Shown: positions 1 through 10,562, counted from the first letter of the stretch. The stretch is DNA of 64,000 nt from Balaenoptera acutorostrata (GCF_949987535.1 NC_080067.1:60756405-60820404); one strand, 5' to 3'. Made by a program: numbers and translations. The notes: generated by a model not told the origin, from the letters alone.

Positions 1-331
1 ATTAATTACATGGGACTGAGTGAACTGATGAGGATGAGTATAATTTTTGTGACTTTCTGTCTGAATTAAAAAAAAAAAAATCCCACAAGGACTCAGAGGC
101 AAAGAATATACAAATCAATTTTCACTGCAAAGCAAAGGAGCTGTTACAGTGGAGGATTACTGGACTGAATGTCAATATTATGACATAGTATAAGTGTGTT
201 TCATGTTTGGTAATTGCAATCATTGTTGCTTTTGTTGTGGTCATCCATGTACAATGCTTGGTGTCAGTCTATCTCTTGTAAAAATAAAATACAGTGTGTG
301 TGTGTGTGGAAAAAAAAAAAAAAAAAAAAAA
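1..331 (+). pseudogene. Retrocopy A: poly(A)-tailed 3'-UTR-like sequence, cut by window edge
   Basis: The segment ends in a run of A (310-331). An AATAAA signal lies about 21 bases before it (283-288), with a short TG repeat between. This is the structure of a reverse-transcribed mRNA 3' end. It matches the reverse complement of 4648-4962 almost base for base, with only a handful of differences and small indels. The left edge of the window cuts through the copy, because copy B continues beyond the point where A starts. I see no open reading frame of note and do not recognise the parent transcript. Alternatively it could be an uncatalogued non-autonomous retroelement. The processed 3' end is well supported; its identity is not. 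Confidence 0.7.
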
Positions 332-436
332 TAGCATAACCATCCAAGTTGAAGTCCCCTGTGCACCCCTCCCAGATAGAGAAGATGACCACCACCCAGG
401 GTCTGTTGTTTATCTTTCACACACATCTCACTATAC
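332..436. other. Unassigned spacer
   Basis: Sequence between the poly(A) of retrocopy A and the start of the LTR-like block. It differs from the sequence beyond the tail of retrocopy B, so the two retrocopies sit in different target sites. I see nothing else in it. Confidence 0.5.
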
Positions 437-646
437 CATTACTGAGTCCAAGCTCTTACTGCTTACCCCATGACAGGCCAATAAATCAAGAAATGAGCTG
501 TTGGGGCAAGGAATAATGATTTTATTCTGAAAGCCAACAGACTGAGAAGATGGTGGACTAGTGTCCCAAAGAACCATCTTCCCTGAGTTAGAATTCGGGC
601 TTCTTTTATACTGAAAGGGGAGGGAGTAAAGTCCTGGTTCTGGTGG

Positions 647-684
<38 letters not shown>

Positions 685-715
685 TTTCTCTGGTTATTAA
701 GTAATGCTGCATCTG
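437..715 (-). mobile_element. Possible ERV1-like solo LTR, minus strand
   Basis: Read on the minus strand, this block has the order expected of a retroviral LTR. A TATAAAA box lies near 604-611, then an AATAAA signal (TTTATT at 531-536 on plus), then a short R/U5-like end with 'ttggcctgtc' and 'gagcttggac' (about 440-482). No internal retroviral genes are adjacent, so it would be a solo LTR. A pure A run of 32 bases (647-678) interrupts it on the plus strand. The 5' boundary is not resolved. Family assignment is from general LTR architecture only. Confidence 0.4.
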
Positions 716-1615
716 GGAAACTTAGACTTTCTTTACGCATTTATCTGTTTATTTTTCAAGTGCAATATTGCCATCTACAGGATATGAAATGACAAAATTC
801 GACCACTCCTTTAAAAACATGTTTGTAATCAAAACTAGAAATCACTGAGTTTGAAAATGTATGTGTCCAAAATCAGTCCTATTTGATTATCCTGCCAGGC
901 ACAGCTATTTTGCAAATTATCTCACAACTCACCAAAAAAAAAAAAAAAGTGCATCAAGTCGACTTTGAAGCGATAAAGAGCTTTGGAAATGGCATTAGAA
1001 GTTTGTTCAAAGGCTCTACCATGATAAATGTTAAGGAGCAAGAAAAGCTAGTATCAGTATGAGGGTTTTAGTTGGTTACATTAAAGATCAAGCTTTGCAC
1101 CTAATATGAAATTCTCTTGAAGCTAGCTGGATATAAGTTGCCTAAACTTCCTCACAAATTCAAATAACAGATACAACAAACAGTCTTTCTTTTACAGATT
1201 TCAAATCACAAATAGAGCAAACTGACTTTCTCCTAATACAAGGAGACACCTGACAGGGAGGGTACCTACTGATTCTAATAATCTAGTCAGACTTCCTAAC
1301 ACTCAGAGGACAGGACCAAGGGGAAACTCTTAGCCTACTTTGCAAATGAAGAAACAGGCATAGACAGTGGTGACTTTGAAAAGCTTAGTTCATTTTCAGG
1401 CTGTCTTATTTTCAAAAAAATGAGAGAAAGGGAGAAGCATCATAACTTATTTTCTCCATTTGACACACAGACTAAAATATGAGGTAGGAAAAATATAAAA
1501 TATACAAACGGTATTGAGAAGCTATTCCTGACTGCTCAGTGTGAACTCAGTTCAGTTGAGATTGGAATTACAATATTTATTAGAAAAAGCTTGAATGTTT
1601 CAGGAAAAGCTATTA
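716..1615. other. Unassigned AT-rich DNA
   Basis: No ORF, LINE or SINE of clear type. A faint MIR-core-like stretch ('aaatgaagaaacaggca') lies near 1340-1390 but is too short to call. There is a simple A run near 932-948. Confidence 0.4.
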
Positions 1616-1629
1616 CAATTTCCTAGTAC
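1616..1629. repeat. Left target-site duplication of the 3'-truncated L1
   Basis: CAATTTCCTAGTAC, identical to 2586-2599, sits exactly at the L1/non-L1 junction. Confidence 0.85.
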
Positions 1630-2585
1630 ACTTCTCCTATATGGGACTCTCTGTGCTTCCTGGACTTGGGTGACTATTTCCTCTCCCATGTTAGGGAAGT
1701 TTTCCACTATAATCTCTTCAAATATTTTCTCAGACCCTTTCTTTTTCTCTTCTTCTTCTGGGACCCCTATAATTCGAATGTTGGTGTGTTTAATGTTGTC
1801 CCAGAGGTCTCTGAGATTGTCTTCAATTCTTTTCATTCTTTTTTCTTTATTCTGCTCCTCGGCATTTATTTCTACCATTTTGTCTTCCAGCTCACTTATT
1901 CGTTCTTCTGCCTCAGTTATTCTGTTATTGATTCCTTCTAGTGTATTTTTCATTTCAGTTGTTGTGTTGTTCATCTGTTTGTTTGTTCTTTAGTTCTTCT
2001 AGATCTTTGTTAAACATTTCTTGTATTTTCTCAATCCGTGCCTCCATTCTATTTCCAAGATTCTGGATCATCTTTATTTTACTATCATTACTCTGAATTC
2101 TTTTTCAGGTAGATTGCCTATTTCCTCTTCATTTATTTGGTCTTGTAGGTTTTTACTTGCTCCTTCATCTGTGACATATTTTTTGCTGTCTCCTTTTTTT
2201 TTTTTTTTTTTTTTTTATGAATGGGATTGTGTTTCTGCCTTATTGGTTGTTTGGCCTGAGGCTTCCTACACTGGGGTTTGTAGGCTATTGGGTAGATCTG
2301 GGTCTTGGTGCTGAGATGAGGACCTCCGGGAGACCTCACTCTGATGAATATTCCCTGGGGTCTGAGGTTCTCTGTTAGTCCAGTGGTTCAGACTCAGAGC
2401 TCGCACCGCAGCAGCTTCGGCCCAACCCCTGGCTTATGAACCAAGATCCCGCAAACAGTCGGTTCGCTTTGGGGTTCCTCCCATCTCCTTGGGCATCAGA
2501 GTCCCCCAACAGCAGCTGGCAGGCACCTTAGTTATGGGGAGACGCTAACTCCACATCTTCCCACACTGCCATTTTGACTCTACCC
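1630..2585 (-). mobile_element. L1 fragment: 5' UTR plus part of ORF1, 3'-truncated, with target duplications
   Basis: Minus-strand LINE-1 piece. Read from 2585 leftward it runs through an L1 5' UTR (2585 to about 2220) and then roughly two thirds of ORF1. The ORF1 part includes coiled-coil residues ([17 protein letters not shown]) and the start of the RRM ([12 protein letters not shown]). It stops abruptly at 1630, inside ORF1, with no poly(A). A perfect 14-bp direct repeat CAATTTCCTAGTAC flanks it at 1616-1629 and 2586-2599. A 24-base T run (about 2194-2217) replaces the region just before the ORF1 start. Normal L1 insertions keep the 3' end and lose the 5' end; this one does the opposite. 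The coding part is dead. Confidence 0.85.
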
Positions 2586-2599
2586 CAATTTCCTAGTAC
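2586..2599. repeat. Right target-site duplication of the 3'-truncated L1
   Basis: Second copy of CAATTTCCTAGTAC, next to the 5' UTR end of the minus-strand L1 piece. Confidence 0.85.
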
Positions 2600-2813
2600 C
2601 TTTCTAATCTCCTTTCCTGGAGATATTTAATATTAGGATGTATAATTAGCTCACTCTAATTTCTTAATTGTAGCTCATCTATAATATACTAGGAGATGGA
2701 CATGATAGCATCCATATTATCCTACTTTCCTGTGATTTTTTAAAATCAACTCCCAGGATAAAGAATTAGAATAATATAAATTAAAGCCATCTCAATATAA
2801 AAAATCATATATT

Positions 2814-3143
2814 GGGCTTCCCTGGTGGCGCAGTGGTTGAGAATCTGCCTGCTAATGCAGGGGACACGGGTTCGAGCCCTGGTCTGGGAAGATCCCACAT
2901 GCCACGGAGCAGCTGGGCCCGTGAGCCACAACTACTGAGCCTGCGCATCTGGAGCCTGTGCCCCGCAACGGGAGGGGCCGCGATAGTGAAAGGCCCGCGC
3001 ACCGCGATGAAGAGCGGTCCCCGCACCGCGATGAAGAGTGGCCCCCACTTGCCGTAACCAGAGAAAGCCCTCGCACGAACCGAAGACCCAGCACAGCCAA
3101 AAATAAATAAATAAATAAATAAAAAGTAGCTATTAAAAAAAAA
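2814..3143 (+). mobile_element. CHR-type tRNA-derived SINE, duplicated-unit form
   Basis: Full-length cetacean-type SINE. The pol III A box TGGCGCAGTGG is at 2826-2836 and the B box GGTTCGAGCCC at 2869-2879. It ends in an (AAATA)n tail and poly(A). A 13-bp target duplication AAAAAATCATATA brackets it (2799-2811 and 3144-3156). A 24-bp unit starting GCACCGCGATGAAGAG is present twice in tandem (2999-3022 and 3023-3046). The SINE at 15327 shares this; the ones at 27124, 38117 and 41899 have one unit. The SINE has no protein and depends on L1 machinery. Open frames across it are chance. Confidence 0.95.
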
Positions 3144-3156
3144 AAAAAATCATATA

Positions 3157-3690
3157 AAACTCTACAAAATTAAGTTTACTTTGCTATCACAATACTAACT
3201 AGAAAGTCGTCTAGGAAGAAATAGTGGTGCTTCGGTGCCAAAGGAAGAGCCTCATTAAAATGAAAAAATAATTTGAAAAACTCAGTATCAGGGTTTCATT
3301 TCAAATGTTTACTTTACAGCTTTTCATCACATATCCAGCATATCCTCTGGGTACATGAACCAAGTTTAAATTAAAAGATTACAGGAAAAAAAAAATCTTA
3401 GCCACAAAAATAAATTCCTTTTACCTCTAGTCCATCTATTGACACACGCAGTCACCAAACAAGGAACAAAATGTTTAAATGGAGTAAATGAGTAGCTTCT
3501 GATCCAAAGAGAGTTATATGAAAATAAGGGGCCAATCTATGGCTGAAGCCAATATAGTGACCCCCTTGGAAAAGCAATTTATATATCATCCACACCTGGC
3601 AATATACAGAGGCTACCCCCTTCATGGAAACTGCTTTCCTCAGTGTTCCTAATGACTGCAACATGGCCAAATCCAATGGAAAGTTCTTAG
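3157..3690. other. Unassigned DNA
   Basis: No recognisable repeat or gene. The short minus-strand frame at 3452-3697 has no features of a protein family. Confidence 0.4.
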
Positions 3691-3699
3691 ACCTCATCT

Positions 3700-4130
3700 T
3701 ACTTGACCCCAGAGCACTTGACGTGACTTTTTTCTTCCTTCCTGTAACACTGTCTCCACCTGGCTTCCCAAATATAGCATATTATTAGTTCTTCCTTCCA
3801 AGACCCTGGTCACTTCTCTCTGCCTCTTTTGCTGCATCCTCTTCTTCTTCCTAATCTCTGAATGCTGATGTGCCCTCAGGGATCAGCCCTTGAGCCTTTT
3901 CTCTGCCCTATACCTATATTACGTATCTAGGTTATTCCATCCATCACATGCTTTAAACATCATCTTTATACTGATGGCTCCCAAACGTATATGACCAGAT
4001 CCAAATTGTACTTCAACTCTAGACACCTCTGTCCAACAGCTACTCAACATCTCCATTTTAACATCTAATAGAGCACTGATGCTTGATATGTTTAGAACAG
4101 AAGTTTTTATTCTCCTGCATCCCTATGCCT
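3700..4130 (+). mobile_element. L2 LINE relic with eroded reverse-transcriptase motif
   Basis: Old LINE-2 fragment on the plus strand. Read near 3950-4000 in the frame beginning at TGC TTT AAA, it gives CFKHHLYTDGSQTYM. I read this as a decayed form of the L2/CR1 reverse-transcriptase active-site block (…HLYADDSQIY…), with the two catalytic aspartates partly lost. A decayed 'VPQGSVLGPLLF'-like stretch lies upstream (about 3865-3905). It is interrupted by stops and frameshifts and cannot be functional. Boundaries are approximate. Confidence 0.65.
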
Positions 4131-4134
4131 GCTT

Positions 4135-4620
4135 CTTTTTTAATTAACTAACACAAAGAGAATATTAGTGAAGGATTGAGTATATGGTTAGGGAAATTTC
4201 ACAGTAGTAGAAAATATAATCCGAATTTCCTTATGGAACAGTAAGGCTCATGTGAAGGAGGTGATAAAAAAGAGGACTCGACATCCACATTTCTACCCAC
4301 TTCACAAAGCACTGACACAACACCCACACTCGATGGATGCTTACTTAATTTAGAGTTTATTTAGGGAGGTCTTCATTCCACAAAGACCCCTGTACTCTAC
4401 ATTCCACTCTCCAGGATGCTAGCCCAGTAAGAAAGGTTCTCTGATATTGTTAACAGTGTCCAATATTATAAAAGATTAATTTCCTGCCCACTATTGACTC
4501 TAAGAAATGAAGGCAGCAACAAGTCACTGGGAAATTGATTTAGAACCTCTGTGAGGTTCAGGGAAGTGTCTGTCTGCCCATGGCTACTTGGGAGGAGTAT
4601 GCATGAGTGATCCAACTGAT
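4135..4620. other. Unassigned DNA
   Basis: No gene or clear repeat. It directly precedes the poly(T) end of retrocopy B and differs from the flank of retrocopy A. Confidence 0.4.
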
Positions 4621-4621
4621 C

Positions 4622-4962
4622 TTTTTTTTTTTTTTTTTTTTTTTTTTCCCACACACACACACTGTATTTTATTTTTACAAGAGATAAATAGACTGACACC
4701 AAGCATTGTACATGGATGACCACAACAAAAGCAACAATGATTGCAATTACCAAACATGAAACACAGTTATACTATGTCATAATATTGACATTCAGTCCAG
4801 TAATCCTCCACTGTAACAGCTCCTTTACTTTGCAGTGAAAATTGATTTGTATATTCTTTTCCTCTGAGTCCTTGTGGGATTTTTTTTTTTTAATTCAGAC
4901 AGAAAGTCACAAAAATTATACTCATCCTCATCAGTTCACTCAGTCCCATGTAATTAATTTCT
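4622..4962 (-). pseudogene. Retrocopy B: inverted copy of the 3'-UTR-like retrocopy
   Basis: Minus-strand counterpart of positions 1-331. A T run (4622-4647) is the inverted poly(A), and TTTATT at 4668-4673 is the inverted AATAAA. The body up to 4962 is the reverse complement of 1-309 with few mismatches. Unlike copy A, the sequence upstream of 4962 is inside the window (to about 5320) and may be more of the same transcript, including a run that reads like UTR. I do not recognise the source gene. Different sequences outside the two tails argue for two separate retropositions rather than one inverted duplication. Confidence 0.75.
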
Positions 4963-5320
4963 TTTTTTTTTCATCTTGATCTTTTGTTAGCACTTTTATG
5001 AGTTCATCAGTTTTTCATTAGAGTTCTGAAAATGCTTATTCATTCAGTTCAGCAGTACAGTCAGTTACCAGAAACCTGTACTTGTCAGAGTCTTTTCCAT
5101 GAATTTCTTGAAGATGAAACCCTTTTATAGGAACATATTTGCAAAATCATCAGAGTACACCCAGAACTGTCTGTAAATGACAAAAGACTTAAAAATGACC
5201 ATGGTTAAAGATTTGATGAAAGTTCATAATAATGCAGTTGACAAGAAAATTAGTTATTTCTGAGATATACATTTTAAAGTAATAACTAGGATTATTACTT
5301 ATAACATTATACCAGAACAT
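4963..5320 (-). other. Possible upstream extension of retrocopy B
   Basis: This lies upstream of the shared segment in the sense of retrocopy B. Copy A cannot confirm it, since A is cut by the window edge. It contains an A-rich stretch (T run near 4963-4972 on plus) and no L1 or SINE. It may be part of the same cDNA. Confidence 0.35.
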
Positions 5321-5550
5321 ATAAGATTTTTAGACGTTTCCTGTAATGTCTGAAACATTTATATTAACATATTTCCATACATATTTCCATACAAATACAA
5401 ATATAAGATTTTTAGAAATTTCCTGTAATGTCTGAAACATTTATATTAACATATTTCCATACATATTTCCATACAAATACAAATATAAGATTTTTAGAAA
5501 TTTCATGTAATGTCTGAAACATTTATATTAACATATTTCCATACAAATAA
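5321..5550. repeat. 82-bp tandem repeat, about 2.8 units
   Basis: Units begin at 5321, 5403 and 5485 with the motif ATAAGATTTTTAG, giving a period of 82 bases. The first two are nearly identical and the third is partial. Each unit has its own inner repeat of CATATTTCCATA. The array ends about 25 bases before the 3' end of the full-length L1. Confidence 0.95.
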
Positions 5551-5591
5551 CCCAATGAAAGTTTAGTATTAGTTGTTTTGTTTGTTTTTTT

Positions 5592-5779
5592 ATACTGCAG
5601 GTTCTTATTAGGCATCAGTTTTATACACATCAGTGTATACATGTCAATCCCAATCGCCCAATTCAGCACACCACCATCCCCACCTCATCGCAGTTTTCCC
5701 CCCTTGGTGTCCATATGTCCATTCTCTACATCTGTGTCTCAACTTCTGCCCTGCAATCTGGCTCATCTGTACCATTTTT
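5592..5779 (-). other. L1 3' UTR, short form
   Basis: About 190 bases between the ORF2 stop and the A-rich tail. Read on the minus strand, it ends in AGAACCTGCAGTATA followed by A7 and CAAACAAAACA. The same end point occurs at 49061-49199 and 52588-53080. No canonical AATAAA lies just before the tail. Confidence 0.8.
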
Positions 5780-8700
5780 CTAGGTTCCACATACATGCAT
5801 TAATATACGATATTTGTTTTTCTCTTTCTGACTTACTTCACTCTGTATGACAGTCTCTAGATCCATCCACTTCTCAACAAATGGCTCAATTTCGTTCCTT
5901 TTTATGGCTGAGTAATATTCCATTGTATATATGTACCACAACTTCTTTATCCATTCGTCTGTTGATGGGCATTTAGGTTGCTTCCATGACCTGGCTATTG
6001 TAAATAGTGCTTCAATGAACATTCGGGTGCACGTGTCTTTTTGAATTACGGTTTTCTCTGGGTATATGCCCAGTAGTGGGATTGCTGGGTCATATGGTAA
6101 TTCTATTTTTAGTTTTTTAAGGAACCTCCATATTGTTCTCCATAGTGGCTGTATCAATTTACATTCCCACCAACAGTGCAAGAGGGTTCCCTTTTCTCCA
6201 CACCCTCTCCAGCATTTGTTGTTTGTAGATTTTCTGATGATGCCCATTCTAACAGGAGTGAGGTGATACCTCATTGTAGTTTTGATTTGCATTTCTCTAA
6301 TAATTAGTGATGTTGAGCATCTTTTCATGTGCTTCGTGGCCGTCTGTATGTCTTCTTTGGAGAAATGTCTATTTAGGTCTTCTGCCCATTTTTGGATTGG
6401 GGTGTTTGTTTCTTTGATATTGAGCTGAATGAGCTGTTTATATATTTTAGAGATTAATCCTTTGTCCGTTGATTCATTTGCAAATATTTTCTCCCATTCT
6501 GAGGGTTGTCTTTTCGTCTTGTTTATGGTTTCCTTTGCTGTGCAAAAGCTTTGAAGTTTCATTAGGTCCCACTTGTTTATTTCTGTTTTTATTTCCATTA
6601 CTCTAGGAGGTGGATCGAAAAAGATCTTGCTGTGATTTATGTCAAAGAGTGTTCTTCCTATGTTTTCCTCTAAGAGTTTTATAGTGTCCAGTCTTACATT
6701 TAGGTCTCTAATCCATTTTGAGTTTATTTTTGTGTATGGTGTTAGGGAGTATTCTAATTTCATTCTTTTACATGTGGCTGTCCAGTTTTCCCAGCACCAT
6801 TTATTGAAGAGACTGTCTTTTCTCCATTGTATATCTTTGCCTCCTTTGTCATAGATTAGTTGACCATAGGTGCGTGGGTTAATCTCTGGGCTTTCTATCT
6901 TGTTCCATTGATCTATGTTTCTGTTTTTGTGCCAGTACCATATTGTCTTGATTACTGTAGCTTTGTAGTATAGTCTGAAGTCAGGGAGTCTGATTCCTCC
7001 AGCTCCATTTTTTTGCCTCAAGACTGCTTTGGCTATTCGGGGTCTTTTGTGTCTCCATACAAATTTTAAGATGACTTGTTCTAGCTCCGTAAAAAATGCC
7101 ATTGGTAATTTGATAGGGATTGCATTGAATCTGTAGATTGCTTTGGGTAGTATACTCATTTTCACAATGTTGATTCTTCCAATCCAAGAACATGGTATAT
7201 CTCTCCATCTGTAGGTATCATCTTTAATTTCTTTCATCAGTGTCTTATAGTTTTCTGCATACAGGTCTTTTGTCTCCCTAGGTAGGTTTATTCCTAGATA
7301 TTTTATTCTTTTTGTTGCAATGGTAAATGGGAGTGTTTCCATAATTTCTCTTTCAGATTTTTCATCATTAGTGTATAGGAATGCAAGAGATTTCTGTGCA
7401 TTAATTTTGTAACCTGCAACTTTACCATATTCATTAATTAGCTCTAGCAGTTTTCTGGTGGCAGTTTTAGGATTCTCTATGTATAGTATCATGTCATCCG
7501 CAAACAGTGACAGTTTTACTTCTTCTTTTCCAATTTGTATTCCTTTTATTTCTTTTTCTTCTCTGATTGCCGTGGCTAGGACTTCCAGAACTATGTTGAA
7601 TAATAGTGGTGAGAGTGGACATCCTTGTCTCGTTCCTGATCTTAGAGGAAATGCTTTCAGTTTTTCACCATTGAGAATGATGTTTGCTGTGGGTTTGTCA
7701 TATATGGCCTTTATTATGTTGAGGTAGGTTCCCTCTATGCCCACTTTCTGGAGAGTTTTTATCAGAAATGGGTGTTGAATTTTGTCAAAAGCTTTTTCTG
7801 CATCTATTGAGATGATCATATGGTTTTTCTTCTTCAATTTGTTAATATGGTGTATCACATTGATTGATTTGCGTATATTGAAGAATCCTTGCATCCCTGG
7901 GATAAATCCCACTTGATCGTGGTGTATGATCCTTTTAATGTGTTGTTGGATTCTGTTTGCTAGTATTTTGTTGAGGATTTTTGCATCTATATTCATCAGT
8001 GATATTGGTCTGTAATTTTCTTTTTTTGTAGTGTCTTTGTCTGGTTTTGGTATCAGGGTGATGGTGGCCTCATAGAATGAGTTTGGGAGAGTTCCTTCCT
8101 CTGCAATTTTTTGGAAGAGTTTGAGAAGGATGGGTGTTAGCTCTTCTCTAAATGTTTGATAGAATTCACCTGTGAAGCCATCTGGTCCTGGACTTTTGTT
8201 TGTTGGAAGATTTTTAATCACAGTTTCAATTTCATTACTTGTGATTGGTCTGTTGATATTGTCTGTTTCTTCCTGATTCAGTCTTGGAAGGTTATACCTT
8301 TCTAAGAATTTGTCCATTTCTTCCAGGTTGTCCATTTTATTGGCATAAAGTTGCTTGTAGTAGTCTCTTAGGATGTTTTGTATTTCTGCGGTGTCTGTTG
8401 TAACTTCTCCTTTTTCATTTCTGATTTTATTGATTTGAGTCCTCTCCCTCTTTTTCTTCATGAGTCTGGCTAATGGCTTATCAATTTTGTTTATCTTCTC
8501 AAAGAACCAACTTTTAGTTTTATTGATCTTTGCTATTGTTTTCTTTGTTTCTATTTCATTTATTTCTGCTCTGATCTTTTTGATTTCTTTCCTTCTGCTA
8601 ACTTTGGGTTTTGTTTGTTCTTCTTTCTCTAGTTTCTTTAGGTGTAAGGTTAGATTGTTTACTTGAGATTTTTCTTGTTTCTTTAGGTAGGCTTGTATAG

Positions 8701-9598
8701 CTATAAACTTCCCTCTTAGAACCGCTTTTGCTGCATCCCATAGGTTTTGGGTCGTCGTGTTTTCATTGTCATTTGTCTCTAGGTATTTTTTTATTTCCTG
8801 TTTGATTTCTTCAGTGATCTCTTGGTTATTTAGTAACGTATTGTTTAGCCTCCATGTGTTTGTCTTTTTTACGTTTTTTTCCCTGTAATTCATTTCTAAT
8901 CTCATAGCGTTGTGGTCAGAAAAGATGCTTGATATGACTTCAATTTTCTTAAATTTACTGAGGCTTGATTTGTGACCCAAGATGTGATCTATCCTGGAGA
9001 ATGTTCCGTGTGCACTTGAGAAGAACGTGTAATCTGCCGTTTTTGGATGGAATGTCCTATATATATCAATTAAATCTATCTGGTCTATTGTGTCATTTAA
9101 AGCTTCTGTTTCCTTATTTATTTTCATTTTGGATGATCTGTCCATTGGCGTAAGTGAGGTGTTAAAGTCCCCCACTATTATTGTGTTACTGTCGATTTCC
9201 TCTTTTATAGCTGTTAGCAGTTGCCTTATGTATTGAGGTGCTCCTATGTTGGGTGCATATATATTTATAATTGTTATATCTTCTTCTTGGATTGATCCCT
9301 GGATCATTATGTAGTGTCCTTCCTTGTCTCTTGTAACATTCTTTATTTTAAAGTCTATTTTATCTGATATGAGTATAGCTACTCCAGCTTTCTTTTGATT
9401 TCCATTTGCATGGAATATCTTTTTCCATCCCCTCACTTTCAGTCTGTATGTGTCCCTAGGTCTGAAGTGGGTCTCTTGTAGACAGCATATATATGGGTCT
9501 TGTTTTTGTATCCATTCAGCCAGTCTATGTCTTTTGGTTGGGGCATTTAATCCATTCACGTTTAAGGTAATTATCGATATGTATGTTCCTATGACCAT
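5780..9598 (-). CDS. ORF2: L1 ORF2p: endonuclease / reverse transcriptase, 1272 aa, intact
   Basis: ORF2p nicks genomic DNA at T-rich sites and copies L1 RNA onto the nicked end (target-primed reverse transcription). It works in a cytoplasmic and nuclear RNP with ORF1p. The endonuclease (1-240) keeps N13, E42, Y114, D144, N146, T191, D204, S227 and H229, each one residue before the human numbering. The reverse transcriptase (about 480-780) has D599 in SIDAEKAFD and the FADD motif with D701 and D702 (codons 7504-7493). The Cys-rich C-terminus has C1129, C1133, H1141 and C1146. The length is close to human ORF2p (1275 aa). The ATG at 9598 lies 58 bases after the ORF1 stop, so translation likely depends on unconventional reinitiation. 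No stop or frameshift is seen. Confidence 0.96.
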   Translation of the reverse strand: MVIGTYISIITLNVNGLNAPTKRHRLAEWIQKQDPYICCLQETHFRPRDTYRLKVRGWKKIFHANGNQKKAGVAILISDKIDFKIKNVTRDKEGHYIMIQGSIQEEDITIINIYAPNIGAPQYIRQLLTAIKEEIDSNTIIVGDFNTSLTPMDRSSKMKINKETEALNDTIDQIDLIDIYRTFHPKTADYTFFSSAHGTFSRIDHILGHKSSLSKFKKIEVISSIFSDHNAMRLEMNYREKNVKKTNTWRLNNTLLNNQEITEEIKQEIKKYLETNDNENTTTQNLWDAAKAVLRGKFIAIQAYLKKQEKSQVNNLTLHLKKLEKEEQTKPKVSRRKEIKKIRAEINEIETKKTIAKINKTKSWFFEKINKIDKPLARLMKKKRERTQINKIRNEKGEVTTDTAEIQNILRDYYKQLYANKMDNLEEMDKFLERYNLPRLNQEETDNINRPITSNEIETVIKNLPTNKSPGPDGFTGEFYQTFREELTPILLKLFQKIAEEGTLPNSFYEATITLIPKPDKDTTKKENYRPISLMNIDAKILNKILANRIQQHIKRIIHHDQVGFIPGMQGFFNIRKSINVIHHINKLKKKNHMIISIDAEKAFDKIQHPFLIKTLQKVGIEGTYLNIIKAIYDKPTANIILNGEKLKAFPLRSGTRQGCPLSPLLFNIVLEVLATAIREEKEIKGIQIGKEEVKLSLFADDMILYIENPKTATRKLLELINEYGKVAGYKINAQKSLAFLYTNDEKSEREIMETLPFTIATKRIKYLGINLPRETKDLYAENYKTLMKEIKDDTYRWRDIPCSWIGRINIVKMSILPKAIYRFNAIPIKLPMAFFTELEQVILKFVWRHKRPRIAKAVLRQKNGAGGIRLPDFRLYYKATVIKTIWYWHKNRNIDQWNKIESPEINPRTYGQLIYDKGGKDIQWRKDSLFNKWCWENWTATCKRMKLEYSLTPYTKINSKWIRDLNVRLDTIKLLEENIGRTLFDINHSKIFFDPPPRVMEIKTEINKWDLMKLQSFCTAKETINKTKRQPSEWEKIFANESTDKGLISKIYKQLIQLNIKETNTPIQKWAEDLNRHFSKEDIQTATKHMKRCSTSLIIREMQIKTTMRYHLTPVRMGIIRKSTNNKCWRGCGEKGTLLHCWWECKLIQPLWRTIWRFLKKLKIELPYDPAIPLLGIYPEKTVIQKDTCTRMFIEALFTIARSWKQPKCPSTDEWIKKLWYIYTMEYYSAIKRNEIEPFVEKWMDLETVIQSEVSQKEKNKYRILMHVCGT

Positions 9599-9656
9599 TT
9601 TCTTAATTGTTTTGGGTTTGTTTTTGTAGGTCCTTTTCTTCTCTTGTGTTTCCCAC

Positions 9657-10562
9657 TTAGAGAAGTTCCTTTAGCATTTGTTGTAGAGCTGGTTTGGTGG
9701 TGCTGAATTCTCTTAGCTTTTGCTTGTCTGTAAAGCTTTTGATTTCTCCATCAAATCTAAATGAGATCCTTGCTGGGTAGAGTAATCTTGGTTGTAGGTT
9801 CTTCCCTTTCATCACTTTAAGTATATCATGCCACTCCCTTCTGGCTTGCAGAGTTTCTGCTGAGAAATCAGCTGTTAACCTTATGGGGGTTCCCTTGTAT
9901 GTTATTTGTCGTTTTTCCCTTGCTGCTTTCAGTAATTTTTCTTTGTCTTTAATTTTTGCCACTTTGATTACTATGTGTCTCGGCGTGTTTCTCCTTGGGT
10001 TTATTCTGTATGGGACTCTCTGCGCTTCCTGGACTTGGGTGGCTATTTCCTTTCCCATGTTAGGGAAGTTTTCGACTATAATCTCTTCAAATATTTTCTC
10101 TGGTCCTTTCTCTCTCTCTTCTCCTTCTGGGACCCCTATAATGCGAATGTTGTTGCGTTTAATGTTGTCCCAGAGGTCTCTTAGGCTGTCTTCATTTCTT
10201 TTCATTCTTTTTTCTTTAGTCTGTTCCGCAGCAGTGAATTCCACCATTCTGTCTTCCAGGTCACTTATCCGTTCTTCTGCCTCAGTTATTCTGCTATTGA
10301 TTCCTTCTAGTGTAGTTTTCATTTCAGTTATTGTATTGGTCATCTCTGTTTGTTTGTTCTTTAATTCTTCTAGGTCTTTGTTAATCATTTCTTGCATCTT
10401 CTCAATCTTTGCCTCCATTCTTATTCCGAGGTCCTGGATCATCTTCACTATCATTATTCTGAATTCTTTTTCTGGAAGGTTGCCTATCTCCACTTCATTT
10501 AGTTGTTTTTCTGGGGTTTTTTCTTGTTCCTTCATCTGGTACATAGCCCTCTGCCTTTTCAT
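9657..10562 (-). CDS. ORF1: L1 ORF1p: RNA-binding chaperone, 301 aa, intact
   Basis: ORF1p coats L1 RNA as a trimer, acts as a nucleic-acid chaperone and is needed for L1 mobility in cis. The order is as in the family. A basic N-terminus ([15 protein letters not shown]) is followed by a heptad-rich coiled coil at about 45-130 ([29 protein letters not shown]). An RRM from about 136 contains [13 protein letters not shown], and the C-terminal domain has [16 protein letters not shown] (215-230) and [11 protein letters not shown] (260-270). At 301 aa it is shorter than human ORF1p (338 aa), mostly through a shorter coiled coil. The long plus-strand frames over it are antisense shadows. Confidence 0.95.
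   Translation of the reverse strand: MKRQRAMYQMKEQEKTPEKQLNEVEIGNLPEKEFRIMIVKMIQDLGIRMEAKIEKMQEMINKDLEELKNKQTEMTNTITEMKTTLEGINSRITEAEERISDLEDRMVEFTAAEQTKEKRMKRNEDSLRDLWDNIKRNNIRIIGVPEGEEREKGPEKIFEEIIVENFPNMGKEIATQVQEAQRVPYRINPRRNTPRHIVIKVAKIKDKEKLLKAAREKRQITYKGTPIRLTADFSAETLQARREWHDILKVMKGKNLQPRLLYPARISFRFDGEIKSFTDKQKLREFSTTKPALQQMLKELL

Noticed and set aside
1..4962. One inverted duplication event instead of two retropositions
   Set aside because: Each copy has its own poly(A) and a different flank beyond it. Not fully excluded, as the left end is outside the window.
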